From an uncultured Bacteroidales bacterium (GTDB lineage Bacteria; Bacteroidota; Bacteroidia; Bacteroidales; Lentimicrobiaceae), in assembly GCA_937894795.1 (NCBI GenBank), contig CALCQV010000023.1, forward strand, positions 1-40,047: DNA of 40,047 nt. The letters are read 5' to 3'. The first letter of the stretch is position 1. Every line of letters starts with the position of its first letter. Positions 9,175-17,531 of this stretch are shown in pieces. A program made the translations under genes and the position numbers. The notes under the pieces are model-generated. The model was given only the letters and a program-made list of their open reading frames with translations, had not been told where the DNA came from and made no database searches.

Positions 9175-9270
9175 TTGTTTAAACAATATTCAAACAATGT
9201 TTAGACGTTGTTTAAGCCTTTTTAATCGCTTAAACAACGCTTAAACAACGCTTAAATATCGCTTAAACCC
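9175..9270. repeat. Inverted repeat made of 11-bp iterons
   Basis: Two 43-nt arms (9175-9217 and 9228-9270) face each other across a 10-nt loop, with 33 of 43 positions matching. Each arm is made of four roughly 11-bp units. The clearest are GCTTAAACAAC at 9228-9238 and again at 9239-9249, followed by the variants GCTTAAATATC and GCTTAAACCC. The unit length equals about one helical turn, so all copies face the same side of the DNA. Confidence 0.8.
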
Positions 9271-9282
9271 ATAATCTAAACC

Positions 9283-9299
9283 AACCTTATTATAAGGTT
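9283..9299. promoter_or_regulatory. 17-bp palindrome (possible operator)
   Basis: AACCTTAT and ATAAGGTT form perfect 8-bp arms around a single central T. The palindrome lies about 130 bp upstream of msrA. It could be a repressor or activator site; no regulator is identified. Confidence 0.4.
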
Positions 9300-9427
9300 T
9301 CACAATAGAGGGTTGATCTTTATTTCTATCAGCAATATCATTTACCGGTTATGAAAATTTAACAGATACAGAGAGTTTTGATCTCAAAAATCATTGAACA
9401 TGAGACTTTGAATTATGTTTAAAGTCT

Positions 9428-10084
9428 ATGATGACAAACACAATAAACACAGCAACAATAATAATACTGCTGATTACGGGTGTATATTTCTCATCACAGA
9501 ATCAGCAAAGCGACAAGAACATGAACACTGATAAACTTGAAACTGCTACGCTTGGGTCAGGTTGCTTCTGGTGTACTGAAGCAATATTTCAACAACTAAA
9601 GGGAGTTGAGCAAGTAACACCGGGTTATTCGGGCGGCAAAAGGCCAAACCCCACGTATGAGCAGGTAAGCTCAGGAGCTACCGGGCATGCTGAAGTTGCC
9701 CAGATAATATTTAATCCTGAAATATTAAAGTATGATGAATTATTGGAGGCATTCTGGCAATCGCACGACCCAACTACACTGAACCGCCAGGGTGCTGATG
9801 TTGGGACACAATACAGGTCAGTTATCTTCTACCATAATCAACAGCAAAAGGAGATAGCCGAACAATACAAGAGAAAACTCAACGCTGCAGGCGTTTATGA
9901 AAATCCCATTGTTACAGAGATTGTTGAATTTAAGGCTTTCTACCCTGCCGAGGATTATCATAAAAACTATTTCAACAACAATAAAAGGGCACCTTACTGC
10001 ACTATTGTTATTGCACCAAAACTTGATAAATTCAGGAAGGTATTTAAGGACAGGCTGAAAGTAACAACCAACAACACAATGTAG
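9428..10084 (+). CDS. msrA: Peptide-methionine (S)-S-oxide reductase with N-terminal export signal
   Basis: The 218-residue protein reduces methionine-S-sulfoxide in oxidised proteins. The catalytic motif GCFWCTEA carries the nucleophilic Cys46, and the following GYSGG, YEQVSSGATGHAE and GTQYRSVIFY segments are characteristic of MsrA. The first 40 residues are not part of the enzyme: a hydrophobic stretch (about 8-21) followed by a polar linker looks like a signal peptide or membrane anchor, so the enzyme probably acts in the periplasm. No MsrB domain is fused. ATG codons occur at 9428 and 9431; either could be used. It is transcribed alone, towards the tRNA gene. Confidence 0.95.
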   Translation: MMTNTINTATIIILLITGVYFSSQNQQSDKNMNTDKLETATLGSGCFWCTEAIFQQLKGVEQVTPGYSGGKRPNPTYEQVSSGATGHAEVAQIIFNPEILKYDELLEAFWQSHDPTTLNRQGADVGTQYRSVIFYHNQQQKEIAEQYKRKLNAAGVYENPIVTEIVEFKAFYPAEDYHKNYFNNNKRAPYCTIVIAPKLDKFRKVFKDRLKVTTNNTM

Positions 10085-10116
10085 TTGAAGGTTTGAAATA
10101 AAAATTTGGGAAAGTG

Positions 10117-10198
10117 TGCGGATAAGGAGACTCGAACTCCTACGCCTCTCGGCACCAGATCCTAAGTCTGGCGCGGCTACCAATTACGCCATATCCGC
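10117..10198 (-). tRNA. tRNA-Leu (anticodon UAG)
   Basis: The minus strand folds into an 82-nt tRNA. The acceptor stem is GCGGATA/TATCCGC with discriminator A. The anticodon stem is CCAGA/TCTGG around the loop CTTAGGA, giving anticodon TAG for CUN leucine codons. There is a long variable arm (TGCCGAGAGGCG region) typical of class II tRNA-Leu, and a T-arm with GTTCGAG. The 3' CCA is not encoded. Confidence 0.95.
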
Positions 10199-10211
10199 CG
10201 GTAAGGAGGTG

Positions 10212-10219
10212 CAAAGATA
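10212..10219 (-). promoter_or_regulatory. Promoter -7 element (TATCTTTG) of tRNA-Leu
   Basis: Read on the minus strand this is a perfect TAnnTTTG match 13 bp upstream of the tRNA. It overlaps one arm of an 8-bp inverted repeat, GGTGCAAA (10208-10215) with TTTGCACC (10232-10239), whose outer arm falls near the expected -33 position. Confidence 0.55.
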
Positions 10220-10312
10220 GCTTTTTTTTGATTTGCACCATACCCCTTCTAATTATTTTATACTTTACAGTGAATCACATACTTATGAGAACTTTTTTAG
10301 CTTTTATGGTGT

Positions 10313-10320
10313 TACCTTTG
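10313..10320 (+). promoter_or_regulatory. Promoter -7 element (TACCTTTG)
   Basis: A perfect TAnnTTTG match 24 bp before the start of the beta-propeller protein gene. A T-rich run at 10293-10298 could serve as a poor -33 element. Confidence 0.55.
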
Positions 10321-10344
10321 TGTTAAAATATTAAAATCTGCTTT

Positions 10345-11193
10345 ATGATACGGTCATTTTTCTTAATTATAATGGGAATATCTCTTTCGGTTATGAACGT
10401 TTCCGCTCAGGATAAATACATAACTGATAATCTGGAGAAACTTTGGGAAACCTCCGATGGACTGAAGACTACTGAATCTGTACTATATGATCCCATTGGC
10501 AAAGTTATTTATGTGGCCAATATAAATGAAAATCCCTGGGAGAAAGATGGGAATGGCTATATTTCACGCTTAAATACAGATGGTGAAATACTAGATGCGC
10601 AATGGGTAAAAGGCCTGAGCGCTCCAAAAGGAATGGGATTGTTTGATGGTAAGCTATTTGTGACCAATATTGATGAAGTGGTTGAAATAGATGTAAAGTC
10701 AGCAGCTATCATTAAAAGATATACGCATCCGGAAGCATCCAACCTGAATGACATAGCAGTTGGCGCCGATGGAAGTATTTATATTTCAGATAGTAAGGGA
10801 AACAATATCTATGAAATTGCAAATGGCAATCTGAATGTTTTGACTGTTTCAATTGATGGGCCAACCAATGGATTATTCTATGAAAGAGGTCGGTTGCTAT
10901 GCGGACAGACAAACAAAGTAGCTGTGCTTGACCTGAAATCAAAAAAAATGACTGCATACATTCAGGATACCGGATCAATTGATGGTATTGAAGGTATTGG
11001 CGACGGCTCTTACTTGATCTCTGATTGGTTGGGACATGTTCACATCATAAAGCAGGGCAAACAGAAAGAGCTTATTTTGAATACTACTTCGGTTAAGATC
11101 AACGCAGCCGATATTGAATTTGATCAGACTGAAAGAATTCTTTATATACCCACTTTCTTTCATAACTCCGTGGCTGCCTATATGCTCAAATAG
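10345..11193 (+). CDS. Exported SMP-30/NHL-like beta-propeller protein
   Basis: This 282-residue protein has a signal peptide (about residues 1-21, ending SVMNVSAQ). The rest is a series of blade-like repeats of the kind seen in SMP-30/gluconolactonase and NHL propellers: VLYDPIGKVIYVANI, LSAPKGMGLFDGKLFVTNID, NLNDIAVGADGSIYISDS, GIEGIGDGSYLISDW and AADIEFDQTERILYIPTF. Such proteins can be lactonases or simple binding domains. I do not see enough metal ligands to claim lactonase activity. It is followed after 30 bp by a PQQ-type sugar dehydrogenase on the same strand, so a joint periplasmic role in sugar oxidation is possible but inferred. Confidence 0.8.
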   Translation: MIRSFFLIIMGISLSVMNVSAQDKYITDNLEKLWETSDGLKTTESVLYDPIGKVIYVANINENPWEKDGNGYISRLNTDGEILDAQWVKGLSAPKGMGLFDGKLFVTNIDEVVEIDVKSAAIIKRYTHPEASNLNDIAVGADGSIYISDSKGNNIYEIANGNLNVLTVSIDGPTNGLFYERGRLLCGQTNKVAVLDLKSKKMTAYIQDTGSIDGIEGIGDGSYLISDWLGHVHIIKQGKQKELILNTTSVKINAADIEFDQTERILYIPTFFHNSVAAYMLK

Positions 11194-11223
11194 TGCGAGT
11201 TTAACATTTAATGCGGCAATACT

Positions 11224-12609
11224 ATGAAACGACTTATGTTGATGATTGGAATTATTACCGTAATCTTCCTGATAAGCTGCAACAAACGACTTGAAAGTCA
11301 GAATAGCGGCGGACCGACTCAACTTGATACTACAATTATAGCCAAAGGACTTGAAGTACCCTGGGAGATACTTTGGTCGCCCGATAATCACATATGGGTT
11401 ACGGAAAGAACTGGAAATGTGTTAAGAATTAATCCTGAAAACCGTCAGATACAAGTTCTTCTGGAATTGGACGTAGCCCAGCAAGGTGAGTCAGGATTAC
11501 TTGGTATGGCCTTGCATCCTGATTTCCCAAATACTCCATGGGTATATCTTGTTTATACCTATTTTGAATCAACTTCAATAAAGGAGAGGCTCAGCAAATT
11601 CATCTATCAGCAGGACCAATTGATCAATGAACAGGTACTGATAAGCAATATACCCGGCAATACCTACCATGATGGATCAAGGCTTATTTTTGGCCCTGAC
11701 GATAAATTATACATGACTACTGGTGATGTCGGCAATATGTCGTCAGCACAAGATCCCAATTCTCTTAGCGGGAAAATACTAAGGATTAATGATGATGGCA
11801 CTGTACCGGCAGATAATCCGGTAGCAGGCAGCTACATTTGGGCATCGGGTTCACGTAATGCACAGGGTCTTGATTTCTCACCTGCAGGTATCTTATATTC
11901 ATCAGAACACGGACCGGACACAGATGATGAGATCAATATCATTGAAATGGGTAGAAATTATGGATGGCCTAATGTCAGAGGATTATGCAATACACCTGAA
12001 GAACTGGTGTTTTGTGAACAGTTTAATGTTCGCGAGCCGATTCAGACTTACACTCCTACCCTTGCGCTGGCCGGCATCGCTTACTATAACCATGATTTAA
12101 TACCGGAATGGAACAATTCACTTATTGTCACTTCTCTAAAAGCCGGTAAACTGCTTGTCCTTCACCTAGATGAAACAGGAATGACCATTACCGGATCGAC
12201 CACTGTATATGATAACACGCTTGGGCGTCTAAGGGATGTGTGCATTTCAAACGATGGCAGAGTATTTGTCTCCACCAGCAACCGTGATGGCAGGGGTACA
12301 CCTAAACCCGGTGATGATAAAATAATTGAGATCAAGCCTGAAACAGCTAATTCCATTAAAAAGAATAGTAAATCTTCCGGATTGCGAATAATACCCAACC
12401 CAGTAAGGGGATCTTTCAGTGTATCATCCAATACTTCATTGAACGATGGAACCTTCCGACTGGCTGATGTTAACGGTAGAATGCTAAGGCAAGGGAGTTA
12501 CAAATCACTGGAAATGGGAATTGACATTTCTGATTTGTTGCCGGGTGTATACATGCTGACAATCCTTGATAATTTAATTTACACGTCGGCATCATTATTA
12601 AAATTGTAG
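11224..12609 (+). CDS. PQQ-dependent sugar dehydrogenase-family protein with T9SS sorting domain
   Basis: This 461-residue protein is of the glucose/sorbosone dehydrogenase (GSDH) propeller family. Diagnostic segments are LEVPWEILWSPDNHIWVTER, GLLGMALHPDF, YHDGSRLIFGPDDKLYMTTGD, SGSRNAQGLDFSP, SSEHGPDTDDEINII and GRNYGWP. Members oxidise aldoses using pyrroloquinoline quinone; cofactor use here is inferred from family only. The N-terminus has a hydrophobic segment ending LISC, a lipobox-like site (Cys near residue 19). The C-terminus (about 385-461) is a T9SS type A sorting domain with LRIIPNPVRGSF. A lipobox together with a T9SS signal is unusual. It probably forms an operon with the upstream propeller gene. 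Confidence 0.88.
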   Translation: MKRLMLMIGIITVIFLISCNKRLESQNSGGPTQLDTTIIAKGLEVPWEILWSPDNHIWVTERTGNVLRINPENRQIQVLLELDVAQQGESGLLGMALHPDFPNTPWVYLVYTYFESTSIKERLSKFIYQQDQLINEQVLISNIPGNTYHDGSRLIFGPDDKLYMTTGDVGNMSSAQDPNSLSGKILRINDDGTVPADNPVAGSYIWASGSRNAQGLDFSPAGILYSSEHGPDTDDEINIIEMGRNYGWPNVRGLCNTPEELVFCEQFNVREPIQTYTPTLALAGIAYYNHDLIPEWNNSLIVTSLKAGKLLVLHLDETGMTITGSTTVYDNTLGRLRDVCISNDGRVFVSTSNRDGRGTPKPGDDKIIEIKPETANSIKKNSKSSGLRIIPNPVRGSFSVSSNTSLNDGTFRLADVNGRMLRQGSYKSLEMGIDISDLLPGVYMLTILDNLIYTSASLLKL

Positions 12610-12787
12610 AACTGCCAATTTTATAATAGTGTGTATTTACCTTTGATTGGAGTTTTTATGTCCAGTGAATCAGGTTATTTCAAATCGGGAAGAAGCGTTG
12701 ATTGAAAGCCATGATATTCCCTTTACGTCATGTATTATTAATTAAGCCAACCATCAACAGTTAACCATCAAATATGCATAAAATAAA

Positions 12788-12810
12788 AGGGACTGTTTAA
12801 TGCAGTCCCT
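12788..12810. terminator. Intrinsic terminator between convergent genes
   Basis: AGGGACTG and CAGTCCCT form a perfect 8-bp stem with a 7-nt loop. On the minus strand it is followed by TTTTATTTTAT, so it should end tpx transcripts. On the plus strand the tail (CTATTTTA) is weaker but could also stop the dehydrogenase operon. Confidence 0.8.
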
Positions 12811-12867
12811 CTATTTTAGATGTAGTTAAAAAATGCTGATCTGATTTCAGATATCAATACATGAAAT

Positions 12868-13386
12868 TTAATTTGCAAGATGCTTTAATTCAACAGCGTT
12901 CAAAGCTGTATCATAATCGGGCTCATTGGCTGTTTCAGCAACCTGCTCCGTATAAATCACAGTACCTTTCTCGTCAACTACCACAACTGAACGTGATAAT
13001 AAACCCTGAAAACCACTATCAGCAATAGTTACGCCAAAAGCATTACCAAAAGAGTCATCCCTGAATGCTGAGCCGGTTATTACATTCTTTATGCCTTCAG
13101 CAACACAAAAACGGTTATGTGCAAATGGGAGGTCCTTTGATACACAAACTACCACGGTATTGTCAAGAGAAGCAGCTTTTACGTTAAACTGCCTTACAGA
13201 TGCAGCACAAGTAGATGTATCAAGACTTGGAAAAATGTTAAAAATCACCCTTTTGCCTTTTAAATCATTGTAAGTAAGGACGCTTAGATCTGATTTAACA
13301 AGTTTAAAATCAGGAATCATAGTTCCAACTTCGGGTAATGAACCAATGGTGTGAATGGGATTGCCACCCAATGTAATGTTTGCCAT
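12868..13386 (-). CDS. tpx: Thiol peroxidase (atypical 2-Cys peroxiredoxin)
   Basis: The 172-residue protein reduces hydrogen peroxide and alkyl hydroperoxides with thioredoxin as reductant. It matches Tpx along its full length, including the start MANITLGGNPIHTIGSLPEV. The peroxidatic Cys60 lies in SLDTSTC and the resolving Cys94 in AHNRFC, close to the E. coli positions 61 and 95. It lies downstream of the GH3/beta-lactamase gene on the same strand with an 89-bp gap, and ends in a clear terminator, so it may be transcribed alone or by read-through. Confidence 0.97.
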   Translation of the reverse strand: MANITLGGNPIHTIGSLPEVGTMIPDFKLVKSDLSVLTYNDLKGKRVIFNIFPSLDTSTCAASVRQFNVKAASLDNTVVVCVSKDLPFAHNRFCVAEGIKNVITGSAFRDDSFGNAFGVTIADSGFQGLLSRSVVVVDEKGTVIYTEQVAETANEPDYDTALNAVELKHLAN

Positions 13387-13475
13387 AATATCTATTTTAT
13401 TAGTTGTCGGTTGAATTCAAAAAGTTACCCAAGAACAATTAACTCATGTTACTGTTCATCCAAATCCAACATTTT

Positions 13476-16415
13476 TCAATTTTTACTATTTCTGATAGCC
13501 TTGTATATAACTTCATGAATATTGGTGCGAATATTCATTTGGGTTATCTTCGAATTTGCGGCATCCGGATACACACGGTTACTCAGAAAAACATACACCA
13601 ACTGTTCAGCAGGGTCAACCCATACATAGGTACCGGTAAATCCACTATGGCCATAACTTAAGGGAGACACTGAATTACATGCCGGACTAGGGTCATCAGG
13701 GTTCAGGGGAGGTCTATCGAAGCCTGCTCCTCTCCTATTACCCCTTCCGGGAAATTGGGCAGCTGTAAATTCAGCCACTGTTGTTGAATCTATGTAGGTT
13801 TCACCGGCATATTTACCGTTTTGCAAAAGCATTTGCATTAAGATTCCAACATCGAGAGCATCAGAGAACAGACCCGCATTACCGGCTACCCCACCTAATA
13901 ATGCTGCTGTTTGATCGTGCACATCGCCATGTATCAATTGCCTTCTAAAAGTCCGGTCTTGTTCTGTGGGCACTATTCGGGTCAGGCTAAACCGGTTGCG
14001 GGGATTGAATCCCATGGTGGGCAATCCCATTCTATTGAAAAAATTTCGGTTAAGCCAATGGCTGAACGGCTGATCAACCAGCTGTTCAAAAGCCCTTGCC
14101 AGGAGAATAAAGCCCAGATCACTGTATTTGTATCCTTTTTTGACCAACAGATCTGATTTAATAATTGAATCAATTATAATGTCAGGCAGATCTTCTCTGC
14201 TATAGAGATTATCTGCAATCCTATGTGTGTAATTAATACTGTAATGTCGCGCAAGGAGCTCATTTAAAGGTTGGGAGGTATCAGTGCTGAATCCTTCATA
14301 AAAAGGAATAAATGACTGCAATCGGGCTTCATGAGCCATGATTTGTTTGATAGTGATGTCCTTCTTGTTTGATTTCTTAAGCTTATCGTAATAAAAGCTC
14401 AACTTCTTATCAGGATTTATTACTAAATCATCTTTAAGCTTCATTGCCATCATGGTTGTTCCCAGAATCTTGGTCAGTGATGCGAGATCGAACAAGTCAT
14501 CTGTTCTTAGTGGCACTTTACTATCGTAGATATGTGAACCATAAGCCTTATTAAGGATCACTCTGCCATCTTTAATTACTACTATCTGCGCACCGGGGAA
14601 TACCTTCTTACTGATAGCATCAGTAACTATACTGTCAATAGGCTTCAAATCATTTGAGGTAATCATGAGTTCCTCAGGCATGGCAAATGATACCCGAAGT
14701 TTTTCATTGCTTTCCAAACCACAACCAGCCCTGAATATTGCATTAGCTGATACCGGCAACAGACCATCAATGGTTCTGCCACCAAAAATTGCCTGGGCAG
14801 TTAACTCCTGCATCAATGCATTATCCTGATATGATACTATGATACTCTCAATCTGATCACTGTTTCTAAAGAAATCAATTGAATATGGGCTTGCAAAAAG
14901 GCTCAAAATTACACTCTTCTCTCCCGCCAATGAATCAATATAGGCTGCAGCCGATTCCGTAACATTGAAACGCTTTTGAGGTAAATCACTTGAACGGGTA
15001 AAACCGGCAATGACAAGGTTAAATGGCTCCAGGAGGCAGCTTAATGAATCCTTCTGGGCATTTGTGGGATTGCCGGGCAGATTGAAATGTGTAACAGGAG
15101 CATACTTAGCCAGAACCTGCTGGAAGGGAGTAATACTAGTATCTCCAATGACAATAGAGGCAATAGACAAGGTGTCAGGATATCTGACCGGTACGCGCCG
15201 CAAATCATTCTTTACCATGGTAATTGCCCGCTCATTTGAACGTAGTGTGATCAAGCGCGCATTCCAGGTGTTGAGATCATCAATCAATCCTTTCAACTCA
15301 ATATTCTGCTTTTTTGATAATCCACTCTCGTATTTCCAAGTCAATACGCGGCGGCATTTTTCATCTATCAGCTTTTGGGTGATATAGCCCCTATCAATGG
15401 CATTGCAAATATTACGAATGGCTGCACGGGCATCCACCGGTAAAAGAAGGATATCATTGCCTGCTTTCAGGGCATCGGCCTCAACATTGCCAACATCAGA
15501 ATAGTCAACCAGCCCTTTCATGTCCATTCCATCAGTGATGATCATACCTTTAAAACCCATCTCATTCCTAAGCAGACCCTGAAGAATAGGTTCTGATAAG
15601 GTAGCAATCGATCTTACAGCAGTATCCAATGCCGGTACCCGAAGATGAGAAACCATTATTCCCTTAATGCCTCTTTCAATTAAATACCTGAAAGGGAAAA
15701 GCTCAACTGAATCAATGAGAGATCTTGACTTATCAATAATAGGCAAGCTATAGTGTGAATCAGTGTCAGTGTCACCATGCCCCGGAAAATGTTTACAAAC
15801 CGCAATAATACCGGCATCCTGCATACCCTTCATGTAGAAATATGATTTCTCGGCAACCCGCAATCGGTTCTCACCAAAGGAGCGGGCATTGATGACCGGG
15901 TTCAATGGATTATTATTGATATCGGCTACAGGAGCAAAATTCATGTGGATACCCAATCGCACCAACTGACGTGCAACCTCAGTTCCCATCTCGTATATGT
16001 ACTGATCATTCCTGATAGCACCCAGAGTCATCTGCTTTGGGAACGAGAATGAGCTATCAAGCCGCATCCCCAGCCCCCACTCACCATCAATGGCAATAAA
16101 TGCCGGAATTGAAGAGTTTTCCTGAATTCTGTTGGTAATAATAGCCTGCCGAACCGGCCCTCCCTGAAAAAAACAGACTCCCCCCAGTTTGAATTCTGTA
16201 ACCAGCTTTATAAGATCATCATTATATTGAGCATCACGGTTTGAATACCCTCTAATCATCAGCAATTGTGCAATTCGCTGATCGGGTGTCAACGTATTAA
16301 AAACTGAATCAACCCACTTTTCCTTAATAGATATCTGTGAAAAAAGAGGATTAATTGACAATAAAAGAATAATTGAAAGGAAAAAAAGCCTATTTTTAAC
16401 AGGAAGTGGAATCAT
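13476..16415 (-). CDS. GH3 beta-N-acetylhexosaminidase / serine beta-lactamase-like fusion
   Basis: This 979-residue exported protein joins two enzymes. After a signal peptide (about residues 1-27), residues 30-360 are a NagZ-like glycoside hydrolase 3 domain with KHFPGHGDT (His213 and Asp215 of the catalytic dyad) and the nucleophile Asp295 in MIITDGMD. Residues 380-575 resemble the GH3 C-terminal domain. The last 390 residues form a class C beta-lactamase/DD-peptidase fold with SxxK as Ser646-Leu-Thr-Lys649, a YSD tyrosine motif and HSG in place of KTG. This fusion is known in Bacteroidota and is thought to act in periplasmic peptidoglycan turnover: glycan cleavage plus peptide or ester hydrolysis. 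The second activity is not certain. Confidence 0.93.
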   Translation of the reverse strand: MIPLPVKNRLFFLSIILLLSINPLFSQISIKEKWVDSVFNTLTPDQRIAQLLMIRGYSNRDAQYNDDLIKLVTEFKLGGVCFFQGGPVRQAIITNRIQENSSIPAFIAIDGEWGLGMRLDSSFSFPKQMTLGAIRNDQYIYEMGTEVARQLVRLGIHMNFAPVADINNNPLNPVINARSFGENRLRVAEKSYFYMKGMQDAGIIAVCKHFPGHGDTDTDSHYSLPIIDKSRSLIDSVELFPFRYLIERGIKGIMVSHLRVPALDTAVRSIATLSEPILQGLLRNEMGFKGMIITDGMDMKGLVDYSDVGNVEADALKAGNDILLLPVDARAAIRNICNAIDRGYITQKLIDEKCRRVLTWKYESGLSKKQNIELKGLIDDLNTWNARLITLRSNERAITMVKNDLRRVPVRYPDTLSIASIVIGDTSITPFQQVLAKYAPVTHFNLPGNPTNAQKDSLSCLLEPFNLVIAGFTRSSDLPQKRFNVTESAAAYIDSLAGEKSVILSLFASPYSIDFFRNSDQIESIIVSYQDNALMQELTAQAIFGGRTIDGLLPVSANAIFRAGCGLESNEKLRVSFAMPEELMITSNDLKPIDSIVTDAISKKVFPGAQIVVIKDGRVILNKAYGSHIYDSKVPLRTDDLFDLASLTKILGTTMMAMKLKDDLVINPDKKLSFYYDKLKKSNKKDITIKQIMAHEARLQSFIPFYEGFSTDTSQPLNELLARHYSINYTHRIADNLYSREDLPDIIIDSIIKSDLLVKKGYKYSDLGFILLARAFEQLVDQPFSHWLNRNFFNRMGLPTMGFNPRNRFSLTRIVPTEQDRTFRRQLIHGDVHDQTAALLGGVAGNAGLFSDALDVGILMQMLLQNGKYAGETYIDSTTVAEFTAAQFPGRGNRRGAGFDRPPLNPDDPSPACNSVSPLSYGHSGFTGTYVWVDPAEQLVYVFLSNRVYPDAANSKITQMNIRTNIHEVIYKAIRNSKN

Positions 16416-16493
16416 AATAGAGGAATACTGACTTTTAATTTAATGCAACAATATTAAACAATAACTGAATAAAACGGTATTCAAAATGCCGGC

Positions 16494-16509
16494 TTTATTC
16501 GCGAATAAA
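16494..16509. promoter_or_regulatory. 16-bp perfect palindrome in a divergent promoter region
   Basis: TTTATTCGCGAATAAA is fully palindromic and lies between the divergent GH3 fusion and transketolase genes. A related copy, GAATAAAACGG (16467-16477), matches GAATAAAATGG (16503-16513), giving two half-sites 36 bp apart. Possible operator; the regulator is unknown. Confidence 0.4.
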
Positions 16510-16646
16510 ATGGGTTGTTACTTTAACGGAATAAGGCACCTATTCATTAATATCATGTATAACAAAGACCAGTTCAAAGGTAATGCGAATCTTTTCAACA
16601 GTTTCTATTTTTAATCAACAATTCAGAAATAGCAATAAAAAAGAAA

Positions 16647-16654
16647 TAAATTTG
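16647..16654 (+). promoter_or_regulatory. Promoter -7 element (TAAATTTG) of the transketolase operon
   Basis: A perfect TAnnTTTG match ending 14 bp before the ATG of the transketolase N-terminal gene, giving a short leader. No clear -33 element is seen. Confidence 0.55.
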
Positions 16655-16668
16655 CCAAAAAATAGCCT

Positions 16669-17514
16669 ATGCATAATTTAATGAACCTGGAAAAAACAGC
16701 CACGCAAGTCCGTAGGGATGTTTTGCGCATGGTACATGCCGTACAATCAGGTCATCCGGGAGGAGCCCTTGGATGCACTGAATTCATGGTAGCCCTTTAT
16801 TTTGAAATCATGAAACAGGATCCCGGTAATTTTACCATGGAAGGAAGCAACGAAGATGTATTTTTCCTGAGTAATGGCCACTTATCGGCACTATGGTATA
16901 GTGTACTTGCAAGAAAAGGCTATTTCCCGGTTGAAGAACTGGCAACATTCAGAAAAATCAATACACGTTTACAAGGTCATCCGGCTACGGCTGAAGGTTT
17001 ACCCGGCATAAGAGTAGCCAGCGGCTCACTTGGCCAAGGTCTTTCTGTGGCAATTGGTACAGCTATGGCTAAGAAACTCAACGGCGACAATAGTCTGGTT
17101 TATACTTTGCACGGTGATGGTGAAATGAACGAAGGCCAGATATGGGAAGCCGCCATGTTTGCTGCCGGCCATAAAGTTGACAATCTTATTGCAACCATTG
17201 ATTGCAATGGGCAACAGATTGACGGACCAACCGATAAGGTGATGCCATTGGGTGATTTAAAGGCAAAATGGGAAGCTTTTGGCTGGGATGTACTTGAAAT
17301 GAATGGCAATGACATGAAATCAGTGATTGATGGATTGAATAATGCCAAACTGAGGTGCTTCAAATCAAAACCTGTAGTAATAATAATGAAAACTGAAATG
17401 GGCTTTGGTGTTGATTTCATGCAAGGTACCCATCATTGGCACGGCGTTGCCCCCAATGATGAACAGCTTGATAAAGCGCTGAGCCAATTACCTTTAACAC
17501 TTTTTGATTATTAA
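16669..17514 (+). CDS. Transketolase, N-terminal (TPP-binding) subunit
   Basis: This 281-residue protein corresponds to the first third of transketolase, the thiamine-diphosphate domain. It contains SGHPGGALGCTEFM, the conserved SGSLGQGLSVAIG and the TPP/metal-binding motif GDGEMNEGQIWEAAMFA, ending in the usual GxxxxxxxHWHG segment (TMQGTHHWHG-like). It works only with the separate C-terminal subunit encoded at 18965-19921. Together they transfer two-carbon units between sugar phosphates in the non-oxidative pentose phosphate pathway. Split transketolases are common in many bacteria and archaea. Unusually, another gene lies between the halves here. The start could also be the ATG four codons later. 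Confidence 0.94.
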   Translation: MHNLMNLEKTATQVRRDVLRMVHAVQSGHPGGALGCTEFMVALYFEIMKQDPGNFTMEGSNEDVFFLSNGHLSALWYSVLARKGYFPVEELATFRKINTRLQGHPATAEGLPGIRVASGSLGQGLSVAIGTAMAKKLNGDNSLVYTLHGDGEMNEGQIWEAAMFAAGHKVDNLIATIDCNGQQIDGPTDKVMPLGDLKAKWEAFGWDVLEMNGNDMKSVIDGLNNAKLRCFKSKPVVIIMKTEMGFGVDFMQGTHHWHGVAPNDEQLDKALSQLPLTLFDY

Positions 17515-17531
17515 TAATAAAATGTAAGGTC

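Larger units (their letters stand above)
8982..9427. other. 446-bp divergent intergenic region with iterated repeats
   Basis: No coding sequence is visible here. The region separates the minus-strand protease from plus-strand msrA. It holds a 96-bp inverted-repeat array built of 11-bp units (9175-9270) and a separate 17-bp palindrome (9283-9299), both listed individually. A TATGTTTA sequence at 9414-9421 is a one-mismatch -7 element just before msrA. If it is used, the msrA leader would be only a few nucleotides. Confidence 0.6.

Noticed and set aside
9228..9270. Possible CRISPR array
   Set aside because: The repeats are only about 11 bp with no unique spacers between them, and no cas genes are present.
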